A DNA stretch of 64,000 bases from Blastococcus sp. TF02-8 (GCF_003319175.1 NZ_QOHK01000008.1:100173-164172); one strand, 5' to 3'. Numbered from the stretch's first letter, positions 53,125 to 63,910 are shown. Translations and numbers: made by a program. The notes: generated from the sequence alone by a model not told the origin.

Positions 53125-54177
53125 TCAGTGCCGGTCGAAGGGCACGGCCGAGTAGGCGCGCAGCTTCTCCAGCGAGTGCAGGCTGTCGATCGAGCGGATC
53201 GTGCCCGAGCGCGACCGCATGACCAGTGACTGCGTCGTGCAGCCGCCCGCGCTGTAGCGGACCCCGCGCAGCAGCTCGCCGTCGGTGATCCCGGTGGCCA
53301 CGAAGAACACGTCGCCGCGCACCAGGTCGTCGATGTGCAGCACGCGGTCCAGGTCGTGCCCGGCGTCGAGGGCCTTCTGCCGCTCCTCGTCGTCCTTGGG
53401 CCACAGCTTGCCCTGCAGCGCGCCGCCCATGCACTTGAGCGCGCAGGCCGCGATGATCCCCTCGGGGGTGCCGCCGATGCCCAGGAGCAGGTCGACGCCG
53501 GTGCCCTCGCGGGCCGCCGCGATCGCGCCGGCGACGTCGCCGTCGGTGATGAACTTGATACGGGCGCCGGCCTCGCGGACCTCGTGCACCAGCTGCTCGT
53601 GGCGCGGACGGTCGAGGATGCAGACGGTGACGTCGCCGACCGAGCCCTTCTTGGCCTTGGCGATGCGCTTGATGTTCTCGGCGACCGGGACGGTGATGTC
53701 CACGACGTCGGCGGCGGCCGGGCCGGTCGCCAGCTTCTCCATGTAGAAGACGGCCGACGGGTCGTACATCGCCCCGCGCTCGGCCACCGCCATGACCGCG
53801 ATCGCGTTGGGCATGCCCTTGGCCATCAGCGTGGTGCCGTCGATCGGGTCGACGGCGACGTCGCACTCCGGACCGTTCCCGTCACCGACCTGCTCGCCGT
53901 TGTAGAGCATGGGCGCCTCGTCCTTCTCGCCCTCCCCGATGACGACGACGCCGTTCATGCTCACCGTGCCGATGAGCGCGCGCATGGCGTCCACGGCCGC
54001 ACCGTCGCCGCCGTTCTTGTCCCCGCGCCCCACCCAGCGCCCGGCGGCCATCGCGGCGGCCTCGGTGACGCGGACGAGCTCCAGCGCCAGGTTGCGGTCC
54101 GGGGCGGGACGGTCGGTGCGGAAGCTCCGTCCGGTGGTCGACGAGGGGAGCGGGCCATCGGGAAGGGGCAGCGACAC
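53125..54177 (-). CDS. glpX: Fructose-1,6-bisphosphatase, class II (GlpX)
   Basis: This 350-residue gluconeogenic phosphatase has the metal-binding [18 protein letters not shown], the [13 protein letters not shown] motif and [23 protein letters not shown] 54177 with AGGAGG seven bases upstream is the start. In actinobacteria glpX is commonly the only FBPase. The DUF4245 gene lies divergently upstream, a conserved neighbour. Confidence 0.96.
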   Translation of the reverse strand: MSLPLPDGPLPSSTTGRSFRTDRPAPDRNLALELVRVTEAAAMAAGRWVGRGDKNGGDGAAVDAMRALIGTVSMNGVVVIGEGEKDEAPMLYNGEQVGDGNGPECDVAVDPIDGTTLMAKGMPNAIAVMAVAERGAMYDPSAVFYMEKLATGPAAADVVDITVPVAENIKRIAKAKKGSVGDVTVCILDRPRHEQLVHEVREAGARIKFITDGDVAGAIAAAREGTGVDLLLGIGGTPEGIIAACALKCMGGALQGKLWPKDDEERQKALDAGHDLDRVLHIDDLVRGDVFFVATGITDGELLRGVRYSAGGCTTQSLVMRSRSGTIRSIDSLHSLEKLRAYSAVPFDRH

Positions 54178-54312
54178 GGGACCTCCTGTTGGGACCACCG
54201 GGTGGTGGCGGCGGCCCGGGCGACCAGGCCGCTGCCGGCGCGACGGTGCCGGAAGGAGGCCGCACGGACGCTGGGCGGCGGGATGGGCGAGCTCTCCTGC
54301 GATCCTAGGGGC

Positions 54313-54930
54313 ATGACCGGAATCGGCCCGACGAGCCAGCGCCCCCAGGGGTCCGACGACGGAGCAGGCGGCGAGCTCCCGCCCCCGCCCGCGTCCCCGG
54401 CGGAGCGCGCCAACCGGCTGAGCGCGGCGAACATGCTGCGCTCCCTGCTGCCCCTGGTCGTGATCTGCCTGCTCCTGGTCGGCTGGGCCGCGTTCCGGCA
54501 GAACGACGTCGACCCGGTGCGCGAGATCGACCCGACGAGCACCGTGCGGGCAGCCCAGGACCGAGCGGACTACCCGCTGCTGGTGCCGACCGGGCTGGAC
54601 GACGGGTACCGCCCGACGAGCGCGCGGTCGCAGGCCGGCGAGGGCGACTCGCTGACCCTGCAGATCGGCTACGTGACCCCCTCGGGCCGGTTCGCCGGTT
54701 TCGTGGTGAGCGACTGGCCGCAGGCGGAGCCGGTCACCGACGTTCTCCGCGGCGCGACCGAGGAGGGCACCGTCGACGTCGGGGGCGAGCAGTGGACCCG
54801 GTCGACCACGGAGAAGGGTGAGACGGTGCTGTCCCGGGAGGCCGACGGGGTGACGGTGCTGGTCAGCGGGTCGGCCCCCGAGCGGGAGTTGGAGGCGGTG
54901 GCCGACGCGGTGCGGCCCTTCGCCGGCTGA
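54313..54930 (+). CDS. DUF4245 family membrane protein
   Basis: The 205-residue protein has a Pro-rich N-terminus, one helix ([20 protein letters not shown]), and an outside domain with [20 protein letters not shown] and [20 protein letters not shown], as in DUF4245. Function is unknown. It is divergent from glpX, the usual actinobacterial arrangement. ATG 54313 is used. Confidence 0.8.
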   Translation: MTGIGPTSQRPQGSDDGAGGELPPPPASPAERANRLSAANMLRSLLPLVVICLLLVGWAAFRQNDVDPVREIDPTSTVRAAQDRADYPLLVPTGLDDGYRPTSARSQAGEGDSLTLQIGYVTPSGRFAGFVVSDWPQAEPVTDVLRGATEEGTVDVGGEQWTRSTTEKGETVLSREADGVTVLVSGSAPERELEAVADAVRPFAG

Positions 54931-54938
54931 CCGCGGGC

Positions 54939-55166
54939 TCAGCCCTCGGTGCCGTCGGCCGGCGCTGCCGCCGCGAGGCGCTCGCGGGCGCGGTCCAGCC
55001 AGTGCTGGCACAGGGTGGCCAGCTCCTCGCCGCGCTCCCAGAGCGCGAGCGACTCCTCCAGCGTGAGGCCGCCGGCCTCGAGTCGGCGCACGACGTCGGC
55101 GAGCTCCTCCCGCGCCTGCTCGTAGGTCGTCGTCGGTTCGTCGGCGCGCTCGTCGGTGCTGCTCAC
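54939..55166 (-). CDS. xseB: Exodeoxyribonuclease VII small subunit
   Basis: This 75-residue protein has [20 protein letters not shown] and [20 protein letters not shown], the XseB family core. It joins XseA to degrade single-stranded DNA. It overlaps the xseA stop by four bases. Confidence 0.95.
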   Translation of the reverse strand: MSSTDERADEPTTTYEQAREELADVVRRLEAGGLTLEESLALWERGEELATLCQHWLDRARERLAAAAPADGTEG

Positions 55167-56407
55167 GCTGGGGCCTCCTGATCGGTACTCGGGTCACTGG
55201 TGCGCTCGACGCGGACGGGGAGCCGCCCGCCGGCCACCCGGACGCGCAGCAGCTCGCCCTCGGCCACCTCGGCGGGGTCACGCACGAGGGAGCCGTCGGC
55301 CCGCTGGACCACGGCGTACCCGCGCTCCAGCGTCGCGGCGGGGGAGAGTGCGGCCACCCGGGCGCGGGAGTGCTCGAGGTCGCGCTCGGCGGACTCCACC
55401 CGGTGGACGAGAGTGCGTCGTGCGCGGGTGCGCAGCGCGGCGACGTCGTCCTCCCGCCCGTGCAGCAGCCGCTCGGGGGAGGCCAGCACCGGCCGGCTGC
55501 GCACCGACTCCAGCCAGCGCTCCTGCTGTTCCAGACGGGCGGACACCAGGTGCCGGGCTCGGGCCCGCAGCCCGTCGACCAGTCGACGCTGCTCGCCGAT
55601 CTCCGGGACGATGCGGTGCGCGGCATCGGTGGGGGTGGCCGCACGGACGTCGGCGACGTGGTCGACCAGCGTCGTGTCGGTCTCGTGGCCCACCGCGGTG
55701 ACCACCGGCGTGCGGCAGGCGGCGATGGCCCGGACCAGGCCCTCGTCGGAGAAGGGCAGCAGGTCCTCGACCGAGCCGCCACCGCGGGCGACCACGATGA
55801 CCTCGACCGCGGGGTCGGCGTCCAGCCGGCGCAGCCCCTCGATGACGTTGCCGGCGGCCGACGGGCCCTGGACCACGCAGTGGTGGGTGGCGAACCGGAC
55901 CGCCGGCCAGCGACGGCGGGCGGTGACCAGGACGTCACGCTCGGCGGCGCTGTCACGACCGGTGATCAGGCCGACGACGCCGGGGGCGAAGGGCAGCGGA
56001 CGCTTGCGGGCGGGATCGAACAGGCCCTCGGCGGCCAGCAGCCGCTGGACCCGCTCGATCCGGGCCAGCAGCTCACCGAGGCCGACCGCCCGGATCTCGG
56101 TGGCGCGCAGCGAGAAGGAGCCGCGGGCGACGTAGTAGTCGGGGCGGGCACGCACGATGACGCGCGCGCCCTCGGTGAGCTCGAGCCCCGGCCGCTCGGC
56201 GACGTCGCGGTGGCACGTCACCGGGACCGACAGGTCGGCCGCCGGGTCGCGCAGGGTGAGGAAGACCGTCGCCGCGCCGGTGCGCCGGGAGAGCTGGGCC
56301 ACCTGGCCCTCGACCCAGACCTCGCCCAGCCGGCCGATCCAGTCCGCCACCTTGCGCGCGACGGTGCGGACCGGCCACGGCGACTCGGGGGACGAGGGAG
56401 CCGTCAT
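55163..56407 (-). CDS. xseA: Exodeoxyribonuclease VII large subunit
   Basis: This 414-residue subunit has an N-terminal OB fold ([20 protein letters not shown]), the catalytic region with [20 protein letters not shown] and [20 protein letters not shown], and a C-terminal coiled coil. Order lipid-droplet protein-xseA-xseB with divergent ispH is conserved in actinobacteria. Confidence 0.95.
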   Translation of the reverse strand: MTAPSSPESPWPVRTVARKVADWIGRLGEVWVEGQVAQLSRRTGAATVFLTLRDPAADLSVPVTCHRDVAERPGLELTEGARVIVRARPDYYVARGSFSLRATEIRAVGLGELLARIERVQRLLAAEGLFDPARKRPLPFAPGVVGLITGRDSAAERDVLVTARRRWPAVRFATHHCVVQGPSAAGNVIEGLRRLDADPAVEVIVVARGGGSVEDLLPFSDEGLVRAIAACRTPVVTAVGHETDTTLVDHVADVRAATPTDAAHRIVPEIGEQRRLVDGLRARARHLVSARLEQQERWLESVRSRPVLASPERLLHGREDDVAALRTRARRTLVHRVESAERDLEHSRARVAALSPAATLERGYAVVQRADGSLVRDPAEVAEGELLRVRVAGGRLPVRVERTSDPSTDQEAPA

Positions 56408-56479
56408 TCCGCTCGCCCGTCCTCGTCCACGCCCCCGAGCCTGCCACGACCTGCTGACGGGTCCGGCGACCCGGGCGGG

Positions 56480-57553
56480 CTACACCCCGCGCGGTGCCAG
56501 CGGGCTGTTCTCGACGGCCTGCTCCTCGAGCTTCTCCAGCCGGTTGCGCAGCATGCGGAGGTAGGGCTCGCGGGCGAGGTTGGCCTCCTCGTAGGCGAGG
56601 AGGTCGGCCACGGTGCTCAGCGCGTAGCCGCGCAGGCGACCGCGCAGCTGGGCGATGGAGAAGTCGTCGTAGCCGTCGATCGGCGCGGTGGCCGGAGCGC
56701 TCGGGGTCTCGGCGGCGCCGTCGTCGCCGGCCGGCGCGTCATCGGCCGGCGCGTCGTCCGTCGCCGCGGCGACCGGGCCACCGCTCTCGTCGACGGCCTC
56801 GACGGCCGGGGCCTCCTCGACCGTGGCGATGCCCTCGTCGGTGACGGCTGCCTCCACGGTGTCGATGCCGCCGTCGGCGGTCAGCACGTCGACCGTCGTG
56901 GAGTCGTCGGCGGCCGGCTCCGCGGCCGGCTCTGCGGCCGGGGACTCCTCGGGCGCGGACGTCGCGTCGTCGGACTCGAGCAGCGCGGACTCCAGCGCGT
57001 CGGCGTCCTCGGTGACCGCGGCGTCCTCGCCGTCGGTGGCGGGGGTCAGCGGGTCGGTGTCGGCGACCTCGGGGACGGCCTCGTCGATCGCCAGCTCGTC
57101 GAGCACCTCCTCGGTGCTCGGCGCCTCCTCGGCCGTCTCGATCGCGCGCTCGGCGGTCGCCACGCCCTCGGCCGAGTCGACGACCGCGTCGTCGACGGCC
57201 ACGCCGGCGTCGTCCGCTGCCTCGAGCACCGGCGCGACGTCGTCGTCGGGGACGCGGTCGAAGGCGGAGTCGCGGAAACCGTTGGAGGGCTGGGTGACGG
57301 TGACCGGCTCGAGGTCCTCGTCGAAGGTGGCCAGGCCGGGTTCGCCCTCGCCGCGGATCCCGGTCAGGAGCTCGTCCCCTCGGGCCACCAGCCCGGCGTA
57401 GGTCTGCTGGACCTTCATGGCGTGCTGCATCGCCATACCGATGACGCGCACGGGCAGCCCCGGCAGCGTCTCGGGCAGCTTGCGCGCCTCGTCGAGCACG
57501 GTGGCCGCCAGACCGGCAGCAGCGCGGACAACCTCGGGGATCTCTCTGGCCAT
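56480..57553 (-). CDS. Lipid-droplet-associated-type protein (Rv1109c-like)
   Basis: Residues 1-60 ([40 protein letters not shown]) and the last 60 ([40 protein letters not shown]) match the conserved protein encoded between xseA and ispH in actinobacteria. In some databases it is named lipid droplet-associated protein. About 220 acidic, Ala-rich, low-complexity residues lie between, making it 357 residues, longer than the mycobacterial one. ATG 57553 is the start. Function is not established. Confidence 0.7.
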   Translation of the reverse strand: MAREIPEVVRAAAGLAATVLDEARKLPETLPGLPVRVIGMAMQHAMKVQQTYAGLVARGDELLTGIRGEGEPGLATFDEDLEPVTVTQPSNGFRDSAFDRVPDDDVAPVLEAADDAGVAVDDAVVDSAEGVATAERAIETAEEAPSTEEVLDELAIDEAVPEVADTDPLTPATDGEDAAVTEDADALESALLESDDATSAPEESPAAEPAAEPAADDSTTVDVLTADGGIDTVEAAVTDEGIATVEEAPAVEAVDESGGPVAAATDDAPADDAPAGDDGAAETPSAPATAPIDGYDDFSIAQLRGRLRGYALSTVADLLAYEEANLAREPYLRMLRNRLEKLEEQAVENSPLAPRGV

Positions 57554-57696
57554 GGGCACAGCGTGCCCCAGAACTGCGGATGCGACACACCGACCTGCGC
57601 CGATACCCCGGGACGGACGACCCGCCGAGCGTGGAGGGTGGCCCGTACCACTCCCGCACGGGCCGGAAGGGGGCCGTCCGCACTTACCATGGGCGC

Positions 57697-58665
57697 ATGG
57701 CTGATCAGCGCGGACGTGTCCTGCTGGCCGATCCCCGGGGCTACTGCGCCGGCGTGGACCGGGCGGTGGTTGCGGTGGAGCGCGCCCTGGAGATCCACGG
57801 CGCTCCCGTGTACGTCCGCAAGCAGATCGTCCACAACAAGCACGTCGTGGCCACCCTCGAGCGCCGCGGGGCCGTCTTCGTGGAGGAGACCGAGGAGGTA
57901 CCCGAGGGCTCGGTCGTCGTCTTCAGCGCCCACGGGGTCTCCCCGGCCGTGCACCAGGAGGCGGCAGCCCGCTCGCTGCACACCATCGACGCGACCTGCC
58001 CCCTGGTGACCAAGGTGCACCAGGAGGCCAAGCGGTTCGCCCGCGACGACTACGACATCCTGCTGATCGGTCACCGCGGCCACGAGGAGGTGGAGGGCAC
58101 CTCGGGTGAGGCGCCCTCGCACATCCAGCTGGTGGACGGTCCCGAGGACGTCGCCAACGTGCAGGTGCGGGACCCCGACAAGGTGGTGTGGCTGTCGCAG
58201 ACCACGCTCTCGGTGGACGAGACCCTGGCGACCGTGGACCAGCTGAGGACCCGCTTCCCCGGACTGCAGTCCCCGCCCAGCGATGACATCTGCTACGCCA
58301 CGCAGAACCGGCAGCAGGCCGTGAAGCAGATGGCCGCGGAGTGCGACCTGGTGCTGGTCGTGGGGTCGACGAACTCGTCCAACTCGGTGCGCCTCGTAGA
58401 GGTGGCGCTCGAGGCGGGTGCCCGGGCCTCGTACCTGGTCGACTACGCCGCGGAGATCGACCCTGCCTGGCTGGAGGGCGTCGGCACCGTCGGCGTCACC
58501 AGTGGTGCGTCGGTTCCGGAGATCCTGGTCAGCGAGGTCCTCGACTTCCTCGCCGGGCGCGGCTACCCCGACGTGGAGACGGTCAAGGCCGCCGAGGAGC
58601 GACTGGTCTTCGCGCTGCCGCACGAGCTGCGCCGGGCCGAGCGCCGCGCGGCCGCGGGCGACTGA
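57697..58665 (+). CDS. ispH: 4-hydroxy-3-methylbut-2-enyl diphosphate reductase IspH
   Basis: This 322-residue iron-sulphur enzyme makes IPP and DMAPP in the last step of the MEP pathway. The three cluster cysteines are C17 (RGYCAGVD), C101 (DATCPLVT) and C199 (DDICYATQ), with the [11 protein letters not shown] motif. ATG 57697 lies seven bases after TACCAT (57685-57690), so the mRNA may be leaderless. It ends in a strong terminator. Confidence 0.96.
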   Translation: MADQRGRVLLADPRGYCAGVDRAVVAVERALEIHGAPVYVRKQIVHNKHVVATLERRGAVFVEETEEVPEGSVVVFSAHGVSPAVHQEAAARSLHTIDATCPLVTKVHQEAKRFARDDYDILLIGHRGHEEVEGTSGEAPSHIQLVDGPEDVANVQVRDPDKVVWLSQTTLSVDETLATVDQLRTRFPGLQSPPSDDICYATQNRQQAVKQMAAECDLVLVVGSTNSSNSVRLVEVALEAGARASYLVDYAAEIDPAWLEGVGTVGVTSGASVPEILVSEVLDFLAGRGYPDVETVKAAEERLVFALPHELRRAERRAAAGD

Positions 58666-58679
58666 CACCCGCACGAACG

Positions 58680-58717
58680 ACGAAGCCCCGGTCCGCGCTC
58701 GCGGACCGGGGCTTCGT
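58680..58717. terminator. Bidirectional terminator after ispH
   Basis: A perfect 17-bp stem, ACGAAGCCCCGGTCCGC (58680-58696) with its complement (58701-58717), closes a GCTC loop between convergent ispH and DUF6542 genes. Confidence 0.88.
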
Positions 58718-58731
58718 CGTCGGGGGCCGGG

Positions 58732-59427
58732 TCAGCGGCGGCTGACCAGCCGGAAGAGGGCCAGCAGGACCGCCGCGACGGTGGCGGCGGCCATGGTCGG
58801 GAAGCCGCGCACCAGCAGCGTGGCGATCGTGGCGGCGTTGAGCGTCGCCGACGGCGCGACGGCAGCGTTGACGACCGCCACGAGCACGAAGACCAGCGGC
58901 GGCGCGACGACGACGGTGAGGAGGTCGCGGCGGCGGACGAGGAGCGCGGCCATCGAGGTGCTGGCGGCCAGCGCGACCAGGGTGATGAGCCCGAGGCCGG
59001 TGCCGACGAAGGAGTCGATGCCGCAACCGGCCAGGGTCAGCAGGAACATGCCGGCCACGGCGACGACGCCGCGCAGCTTGCTCTCGCGGGCGGCCGGAGC
59101 GGCGGTGCGGGGGCGGGCGCCGGCCTGGGCGCCGCGGGAACCGGGCCGCTCGGCACGTTCGGGCCGTTCGGGACGCTGCGGGCGGTCGGTCGGGCGCGGC
59201 CGGTCGGAGCCGCGGCGCGGCGCGGGGGCGGCCTCGAAGCGGTCGTGCCCGTACTCGCGCTCCGCCGCGCGCAGCCGGTCGCCGGCCCGCCCGGGAACCG
59301 GGGCGCTGGGACGGGAGCCGCGCGTCGGACGCTCGCTGCCGACGGAGGGGCGGGGGGCCCGGGCGGGGTAGGGCCGGTCCGGTCGTGCGCCGCTCTGCCA
59401 GGCGCCTGCCGTGCTCGCGGTGGCCAT
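58732..59427 (-). CDS. DUF6542-type membrane protein
   Basis: This 231-residue protein has a long Arg/Pro-rich cytoplasmic tail with RPERPERAERP repeats, then four hydrophobic helices (VVAVAGMFLLTLAGCGIDSF, LLTVVVAPPLVFVLVAVVNA). It resembles the actinobacterial DUF6542 proteins often encoded near ispH. GGAGG precedes ATG 59427. No function is known. Confidence 0.65.
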   Translation of the reverse strand: MATASTAGAWQSGARPDRPYPARAPRPSVGSERPTRGSRPSAPVPGRAGDRLRAAEREYGHDRFEAAPAPRRGSDRPRPTDRPQRPERPERAERPGSRGAQAGARPRTAAPAARESKLRGVVAVAGMFLLTLAGCGIDSFVGTGLGLITLVALAASTSMAALLVRRRDLLTVVVAPPLVFVLVAVVNAAVAPSATLNAATIATLLVRGFPTMAAATVAAVLLALFRLVSRR

Positions 59428-59620
59428 GGCGCACCTCCGTCCCGTTCGGCGACCGACCCGACTGGCCGACCGTCGCGGCAACGGTAACGAGGAAAGGGGC
59501 CGGTCGGCGGGAGGACCACACCGCGTCGCCACCTTCCTGTGGTGGATCAGCAACACAGGGTGATGGCTGTGACACGCGGTGCGTACGAGTCCGTCTCAAC
59601 GGCCGTCGAACGGCGCCGGG

Positions 59621-60748
59621 TCAGCCGGCGGTGCCGTCGCGCTCGTGCCCGGCGGTGGTGTCGAACAGGGGAGCGGCGTCGAACCGGGAACCGCTGTCTC
59701 CCCGGCCGGGGAGCTCCGGGAGCTCGGTCGGGCGCAGCGCCCGGACCGTCGCCTCGACCGCCGGCGGCTCGGGGACGGGCGACTCGGCCACCCCGAGGTC
59801 GTCGAACCGGCGCGCAGCGGTGAGCACGGACCGCTCGTAGGAGCCGACCGTCTCGTTGTAGCGGGTGAGCGTCGTCGACAGCGCGGAGCCCAGGCGGGTG
59901 AGGTGCCCGGAGAGGGTGCTGAGCCGGGCGTGCAGCGTGCGGCCCACCTCGAGGACCTGGTCGGCATCGCGGGCCAGGCGCTCCTGCCGCCACGAGTAGG
60001 CGACGGTGCGCAGCAGGGCCAGGAGCGTGCTGGGGGTGGCGAGCACGACGTCGCGGGAGAAGCCGTGCTCCAGCAGCCCCGGCTCGGCCTCCAGCGCGGT
60101 GGTGAGGAAGCCGTCGGACGGGACGAAGAGCACCGTGAAGGGTGCCGCCGGGCGGAACGCCGTGGGGTAGCGACGGGCCGCGAGCTGGTCGATGTGGGCG
60201 CGCAGTTGGCGGGCGTGCATCGCCACGCGCTGTGCCCGCACGTCGCGGTCCTCGGCCTGGACCGCCTCGATGTAGCCGGTGAAGGGCACCTTGGCGTCGA
60301 CCACGACCTGCCGGCCGTCGGCGAGGGTGACGACGAGGTCGGGGCGCACGCCCGCGCCCTCGTCGTTCGTGCCGGAGGGCTGCTCGACGAAGTCGCAGTG
60401 CTCCAGGAGGCCGGCGACCTCGACGACCCGCCGCAGCTGCACCTCGCCCCACCGACCGCGCACGTGCGGCGTGCGCAGCGCCGTGACCAGCGCGGCGGTC
60501 TCGTGCTTGAGCTGGGCGGAGGTCAGACCGACGGTGCCCATCTGCTCCCGGAGCTCGCCGTGCGCGGTGGCACGGGCCCGCTCCATACCGGCCAGCAGCC
60601 GGTGCAGGTGGTCCAGCGACTCGTGCACCGGCTCCAGCCCGTCGCCGGCGGGGCGGCGGCGAGCCAGCAGTGTGACCACGCCGAGGGTGACGGCGGTGGC
60701 CAGCAGCGCACCGAGGAGGAGCCCGAGGAGCAGGGAAGCGGCGTCCAT
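59621..60748 (-). CDS. rmuC: DNA recombination protein RmuC family
   Basis: The 375-residue protein has an N-terminal membrane helix (LLLGLLLGALLATAVTLGVV), a coiled region, and the RmuC nuclease-like core with RGRWGEVQLRRVVEVAGLLE, RPDLVVTLADGRQVVVDAKV and PFTVLFVPSDGFLTTALEAE. RmuC limits inversions at short repeats in E. coli. The PD-(D/E)xK-like residues are visible. Length is normal. Confidence 0.93.
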   Translation of the reverse strand: MDAASLLLGLLLGALLATAVTLGVVTLLARRRPAGDGLEPVHESLDHLHRLLAGMERARATAHGELREQMGTVGLTSAQLKHETAALVTALRTPHVRGRWGEVQLRRVVEVAGLLEHCDFVEQPSGTNDEGAGVRPDLVVTLADGRQVVVDAKVPFTGYIEAVQAEDRDVRAQRVAMHARQLRAHIDQLAARRYPTAFRPAAPFTVLFVPSDGFLTTALEAEPGLLEHGFSRDVVLATPSTLLALLRTVAYSWRQERLARDADQVLEVGRTLHARLSTLSGHLTRLGSALSTTLTRYNETVGSYERSVLTAARRFDDLGVAESPVPEPPAVEATVRALRPTELPELPGRGDSGSRFDAAPLFDTTAGHERDGTAG

Positions 60749-60800
60749 GCCCGGGAGGCTGTCGGAGGGGTCCGACAGTTTCCGGAGCGCGGTGCGGCCG

Positions 60801-61352
60801 TCAGACCGGCAGCGGAGCGTGCGCGGCCTCGTGGTCGAGCAGCCAGCGCTTGACGGGCGTGCCCCACCGGAAGCCGCCGAGCCCGCCGTCGGAGCCCAGC
60901 ACGCGGTGGCAGGGGACGAAGAGCGCGGCGGCGTTCCGGGCGCAGGCGTTGGCTGCCGCGCGGACGGCAGCCGGACGGCCGCAGCGCGCGGCGAAGGCCG
61001 CGTAGGTGTCCGGCCGGCCCGCAGGAACCGTGCGCAGCACCTGCCACGCCTCCTCGAGGAACGGGCCGGAGCGCTGGGCCACGGGTACGTCGTCGATGGC
61101 GTGCACGTCGCCGGCGACGAACGCCTCCACGGCGGACAGCACCGCCAGGCTCCGGTCCTCGTCCGCGCCGCCGGGGCGGAGGGAGCGGTGGACCACCGGC
61201 CAGAGGTCGCCGAGCTCCGCGGTCCAGCCGCTGGCGAGGACGACGTCGCGTCCCTCGCCGTCGGTGTCGACGACGACGGTGAACGGGCCGGGCGGCGTCG
61301 CGACCGTGGCGTAGCGGACGCGCGGGGCGCCGGGGTCGAGGAGGTCGATCAT
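60801..61352 (-). CDS. ogt: Methylated-DNA--protein-cysteine methyltransferase
   Basis: This 183-residue suicide repair enzyme removes alkyl groups from O6-alkylguanine. The acceptor is C148 in the motif PCHRV, followed by GGLGGFRWGTPVKRWLLDHE. Its ATGA overlaps the stop of the Ada-AlkA gene, forming a two-gene alkylation repair unit. Confidence 0.95.
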   Translation of the reverse strand: MIDLLDPGAPRVRYATVATPPGPFTVVVDTDGEGRDVVLASGWTAELGDLWPVVHRSLRPGGADEDRSLAVLSAVEAFVAGDVHAIDDVPVAQRSGPFLEEAWQVLRTVPAGRPDTYAAFAARCGRPAAVRAAANACARNAAALFVPCHRVLGSDGGLGGFRWGTPVKRWLLDHEAAHAPLPV

Positions 61353-62860
61353 CAGGCACTCCTGGCGAGGTCGGTGGTGGACGGCGGGAGCGGGCGGGTG
61401 AAGAGGGCGGGGACGGCGAGGGCCCACAGGTGCAGCACGGCGTAGGAACTCCACGGGCGCCACCGCCGGGCGGCGTCGGAGTCGCTGGCGCCCAGCGCGG
61501 TGAGCGACTTCCGGAGCGCGAGGTCGCCGGGGAGCCAGACGTCGGGGTCGGCGAGACCGCGCAGCCCGACGAGCGCCGCCGTCCACGGGCCGATGCCGGG
61601 GAGTGCGCGCAGCGAGCGCTCCGCCTCCTCCCGCTCGGCGCCGGGCCCGAGCGCCACGGCGCCGTCGGCGAGCGCGGTGGCGAGCGCATGGACGGTCCGT
61701 CGGCGGGCGCCGGTGAGCCCGACGGCGGTCAGGTCGGCGTCGGCCAGCGCCTCCGCCCGCGGAAAGGTGTGGGTCAGGGTGCCGACAGGTTCCGGCAGGG
61801 GTGTGCCCGCCGCGGTCAGCAGCCGGGCCGTCAGGGTGCGGGCGCCGGCGACCGACACCTGCTGCCCGAGGACGGCGCGGACGGCGAGCTCGTCGGCGTC
61901 CGGCGAGGCGGGCACCCGGCGCCCGGGAGCGGCCGACACGAGGGGGCGGAGGGCGGGGTCGCTGCCCAGGACGTCGTCGACCGCCACCGGGTCGGCGTCG
62001 AGGTCGAGCATGCGCCGGCAGCGGGTGACCGCGGCGCCGAGGTCGCGCAGCTGGGTGAGCCGGATCCGCGCGGTGACACCGGAGCCGTCGACCGCGGGGG
62101 AGAGGTGGACGACGGCCGGCCCGTGCGGCAGGTCCAGCACGCGCGAGAACGTCGTCCCGTCCCACTCCTCGAGGCCGGGCACGGCGTGCGCACCGAGGAA
62201 GAGCAGCACCTCCTCGGCCGCGTACGGCGGCCGGGCGGCCAGCCGCAGGGTCAGCCAGCCGGGGGCGCTCTGCCCCGTGCCGCGCCGTCGGCTGCGCAGC
62301 TCCGATGGCGTCGCGGCGAACACCTCGCGCACCGTGTCGTTGAACTGCCGGATGCTGGCGAAGCCGGCGGCGAAGGCGACGTCGGCCACGGGCAGGTCGG
62401 TGGTCTCGAGGAGGACCCGGGCGGTCTGCGCGCGCTGGGCGCGGGCCAGTGCGAGGGGCCCGACGCCCAGCTCCCCGACGACGAGACGGTGGAGCTGCCG
62501 CTCGGAGTACCCGAGGCGGGCGGCCAGCCCGGGAACGCCGGAGCGCTCGACCTCCCCATCGGCGATCAGGCGCATGGCGCGGGCGACGACATCGGCGCGG
62601 ACGTCCCACTCCGGCGACCCCGGTGCGGCGTCCGGACGGCAGCGGCGGCAGGCACGGAACCCCGCGGCCTGCGCCGCGGCCGCCGTGGAGAAGAAGGAGA
62701 CGTGGCGGGCCAACGGGGTGCGGGCGGGACAGGACGGGCGGCAGTAGATGCCGGTCGTGCGGACGGCGGTGACGAACCAGCCGTCGAAGCGCGCGTCCCG
62801 TCCGGCCACCGCGCGGTAGCAGTGCTCGTGGTCCAGGAGGTCGCTCACGGAGGTGAGCAT
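61352..62860 (-). CDS. Bifunctional Ada regulator/AlkA 3-methyladenine DNA glycosylase
   Basis: This 502-residue protein has an Ada N-terminal zinc domain (C40, C44, C71, C74), an AraC-type helix-turn-helix part (GYSERQLHRLVVGELGVGPL), an AlkA N-terminal domain and an HhH-GPD glycosylase domain. The latter has VLGQQVSVAGARTLTARLL, LPGIGPWTAALVGLR and the catalytic Asp in LPGDLALRK. It should sense methyl phosphotriesters, activate transcription and excise alkylated bases. It is coupled to ogt. Confidence 0.94.
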   Translation of the reverse strand: MLTSVSDLLDHEHCYRAVAGRDARFDGWFVTAVRTTGIYCRPSCPARTPLARHVSFFSTAAAAQAAGFRACRRCRPDAAPGSPEWDVRADVVARAMRLIADGEVERSGVPGLAARLGYSERQLHRLVVGELGVGPLALARAQRAQTARVLLETTDLPVADVAFAAGFASIRQFNDTVREVFAATPSELRSRRRGTGQSAPGWLTLRLAARPPYAAEEVLLFLGAHAVPGLEEWDGTTFSRVLDLPHGPAVVHLSPAVDGSGVTARIRLTQLRDLGAAVTRCRRMLDLDADPVAVDDVLGSDPALRPLVSAAPGRRVPASPDADELAVRAVLGQQVSVAGARTLTARLLTAAGTPLPEPVGTLTHTFPRAEALADADLTAVGLTGARRRTVHALATALADGAVALGPGAEREEAERSLRALPGIGPWTAALVGLRGLADPDVWLPGDLALRKSLTALGASDSDAARRWRPWSSYAVLHLWALAVPALFTRPLPPSTTDLARSA

Positions 62861-62925
62861 GCCAGCGGCGTCCGACGTCCTCTGGCGGTTTTCGGACGCC
62901 GCCGTGGCATTCCTCGTCGTGCGGG

Positions 62926-63624
62926 TCAGCTGGTCAGGCGGACCAGGACCTGCTCGTGCAACGCGTTGTAGGCCAGGTACTCGAAGTCGTGACCGGTGCG
63001 GTCGATGAACTCGATGAACGCCTTGTGCTCGTGGTGCTCCCAGCCTGGGAAGTTGAAGTACTCGTCGAACAGCAGGATGCTGCCCTCCACGAACCGGTCC
63101 TCGCCCTCGCGGAAGATCGTGACCGTGGAGCTGTAGAGGTCGGCGTCCAGGTGCGCGAAGGCGATCGGCCCCGGGTTCTCGGCGAAGAAGCCGGGAAGGG
63201 TGTCGTCGAACCAGCCGACGTGCAGCGTGGCGCCCGGGATGTCCGGCGGCGACATGGCGAAGGCGCCCTTGGCGAAGCCCGTGCGCCAGTCCTCCGGCAG
63301 CCCCTCGAAGGAGTCGAAGCCGTGGCTGGGCGAGCGCTTGGCGGTGATGCGGCGCAGGGTGTCGCCGGTGGCCACACCGAACTCGAGGACGAGCCCGTCG
63401 GCGGGGGCCAGGTCGACCGCGTGCTCGAGCAGGGCGATCTTCGCCTCGTAGGGCGTGGCGCCGCTGTAGGAGCGAGCGGTCGGCATGTGGGTCTCGACGA
63501 ACTCCGCGGTCCGGCGGAGGGCGACGCGCTGCCGCTCGTCGTCGATGTTCAGCAGGGAGAGGCGGTGCAGGTTGTCCCCGTGCGCGGCGAGCCCGCGGAC
63601 GAGATCCCCCAGATCTACGGTCAT
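62926..63624 (-). CDS. Class I SAM-dependent methyltransferase (TylF/Methyltransf_24-like)
   Basis: This 232-residue protein has the SAM-binding LVLEFGVATGDTLRRITAK and an acidic metal-type region AFAHLDADLYSSTV. It ends with LLFDEYFNFPGWEHHEHKAF, like macrocin/TylF-type methyltransferases. ATG 63624 is preferred over a Pro/Arg-rich extension. Substrate unknown. The 270-bp gap downstream of its start to the DUF222 gene holds no gene I can support. Confidence 0.8.
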   Translation of the reverse strand: MTVDLGDLVRGLAAHGDNLHRLSLLNIDDERQRVALRRTAEFVETHMPTARSYSGATPYEAKIALLEHAVDLAPADGLVLEFGVATGDTLRRITAKRSPSHGFDSFEGLPEDWRTGFAKGAFAMSPPDIPGATLHVGWFDDTLPGFFAENPGPIAFAHLDADLYSSTVTIFREGEDRFVEGSILLFDEYFNFPGWEHHEHKAFIEFIDRTGHDFEYLAYNALHEQVLVRLTS

Positions 63625-63888
63625 GCGCCCGAGGCTAGTGACGCCGTGCGCTGGTTCCCGGACCTCGCGAGCAGTGCGGGAGCGGTGGGACGCACGGGGC
63701 ACATGGCTCGACCGAAGGCCGCCTCACGGTCGAGCAGGAGCGCGCGAGACGCCGGCACCAGCTCGTGTGTTCGCTCCTCGCCCGCCATTGCCGTCTGCAT
63801 GGCCGTCCGGTGTCGTCAAGACCCCGAGTGCCTTCGTGGACAGGCTTATGACCTGCGGATTCGTGGTGCGGGTGTCGGTCGGATCGGC

Positions 63889-63910
63889 TAGGATTCGTAC
63901 ATGCGTTCGA
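63889..63910 (+). promoter_or_regulatory. LexA/SOS-like box overlapping the start of the DUF222 gene
   Basis: TCGTAC-ATGC-GTTCGA (63895-63910) differs at one base from the actinobacterial SOS box TCGAAC-N4-GTTCGA. Its central ATG is the start codon. TAGGAT (63889-63894) is a likely -10, giving a leaderless mRNA. Mycobacterial 13E12-repeat genes of this family are known to carry LexA boxes. Confidence 0.7.
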
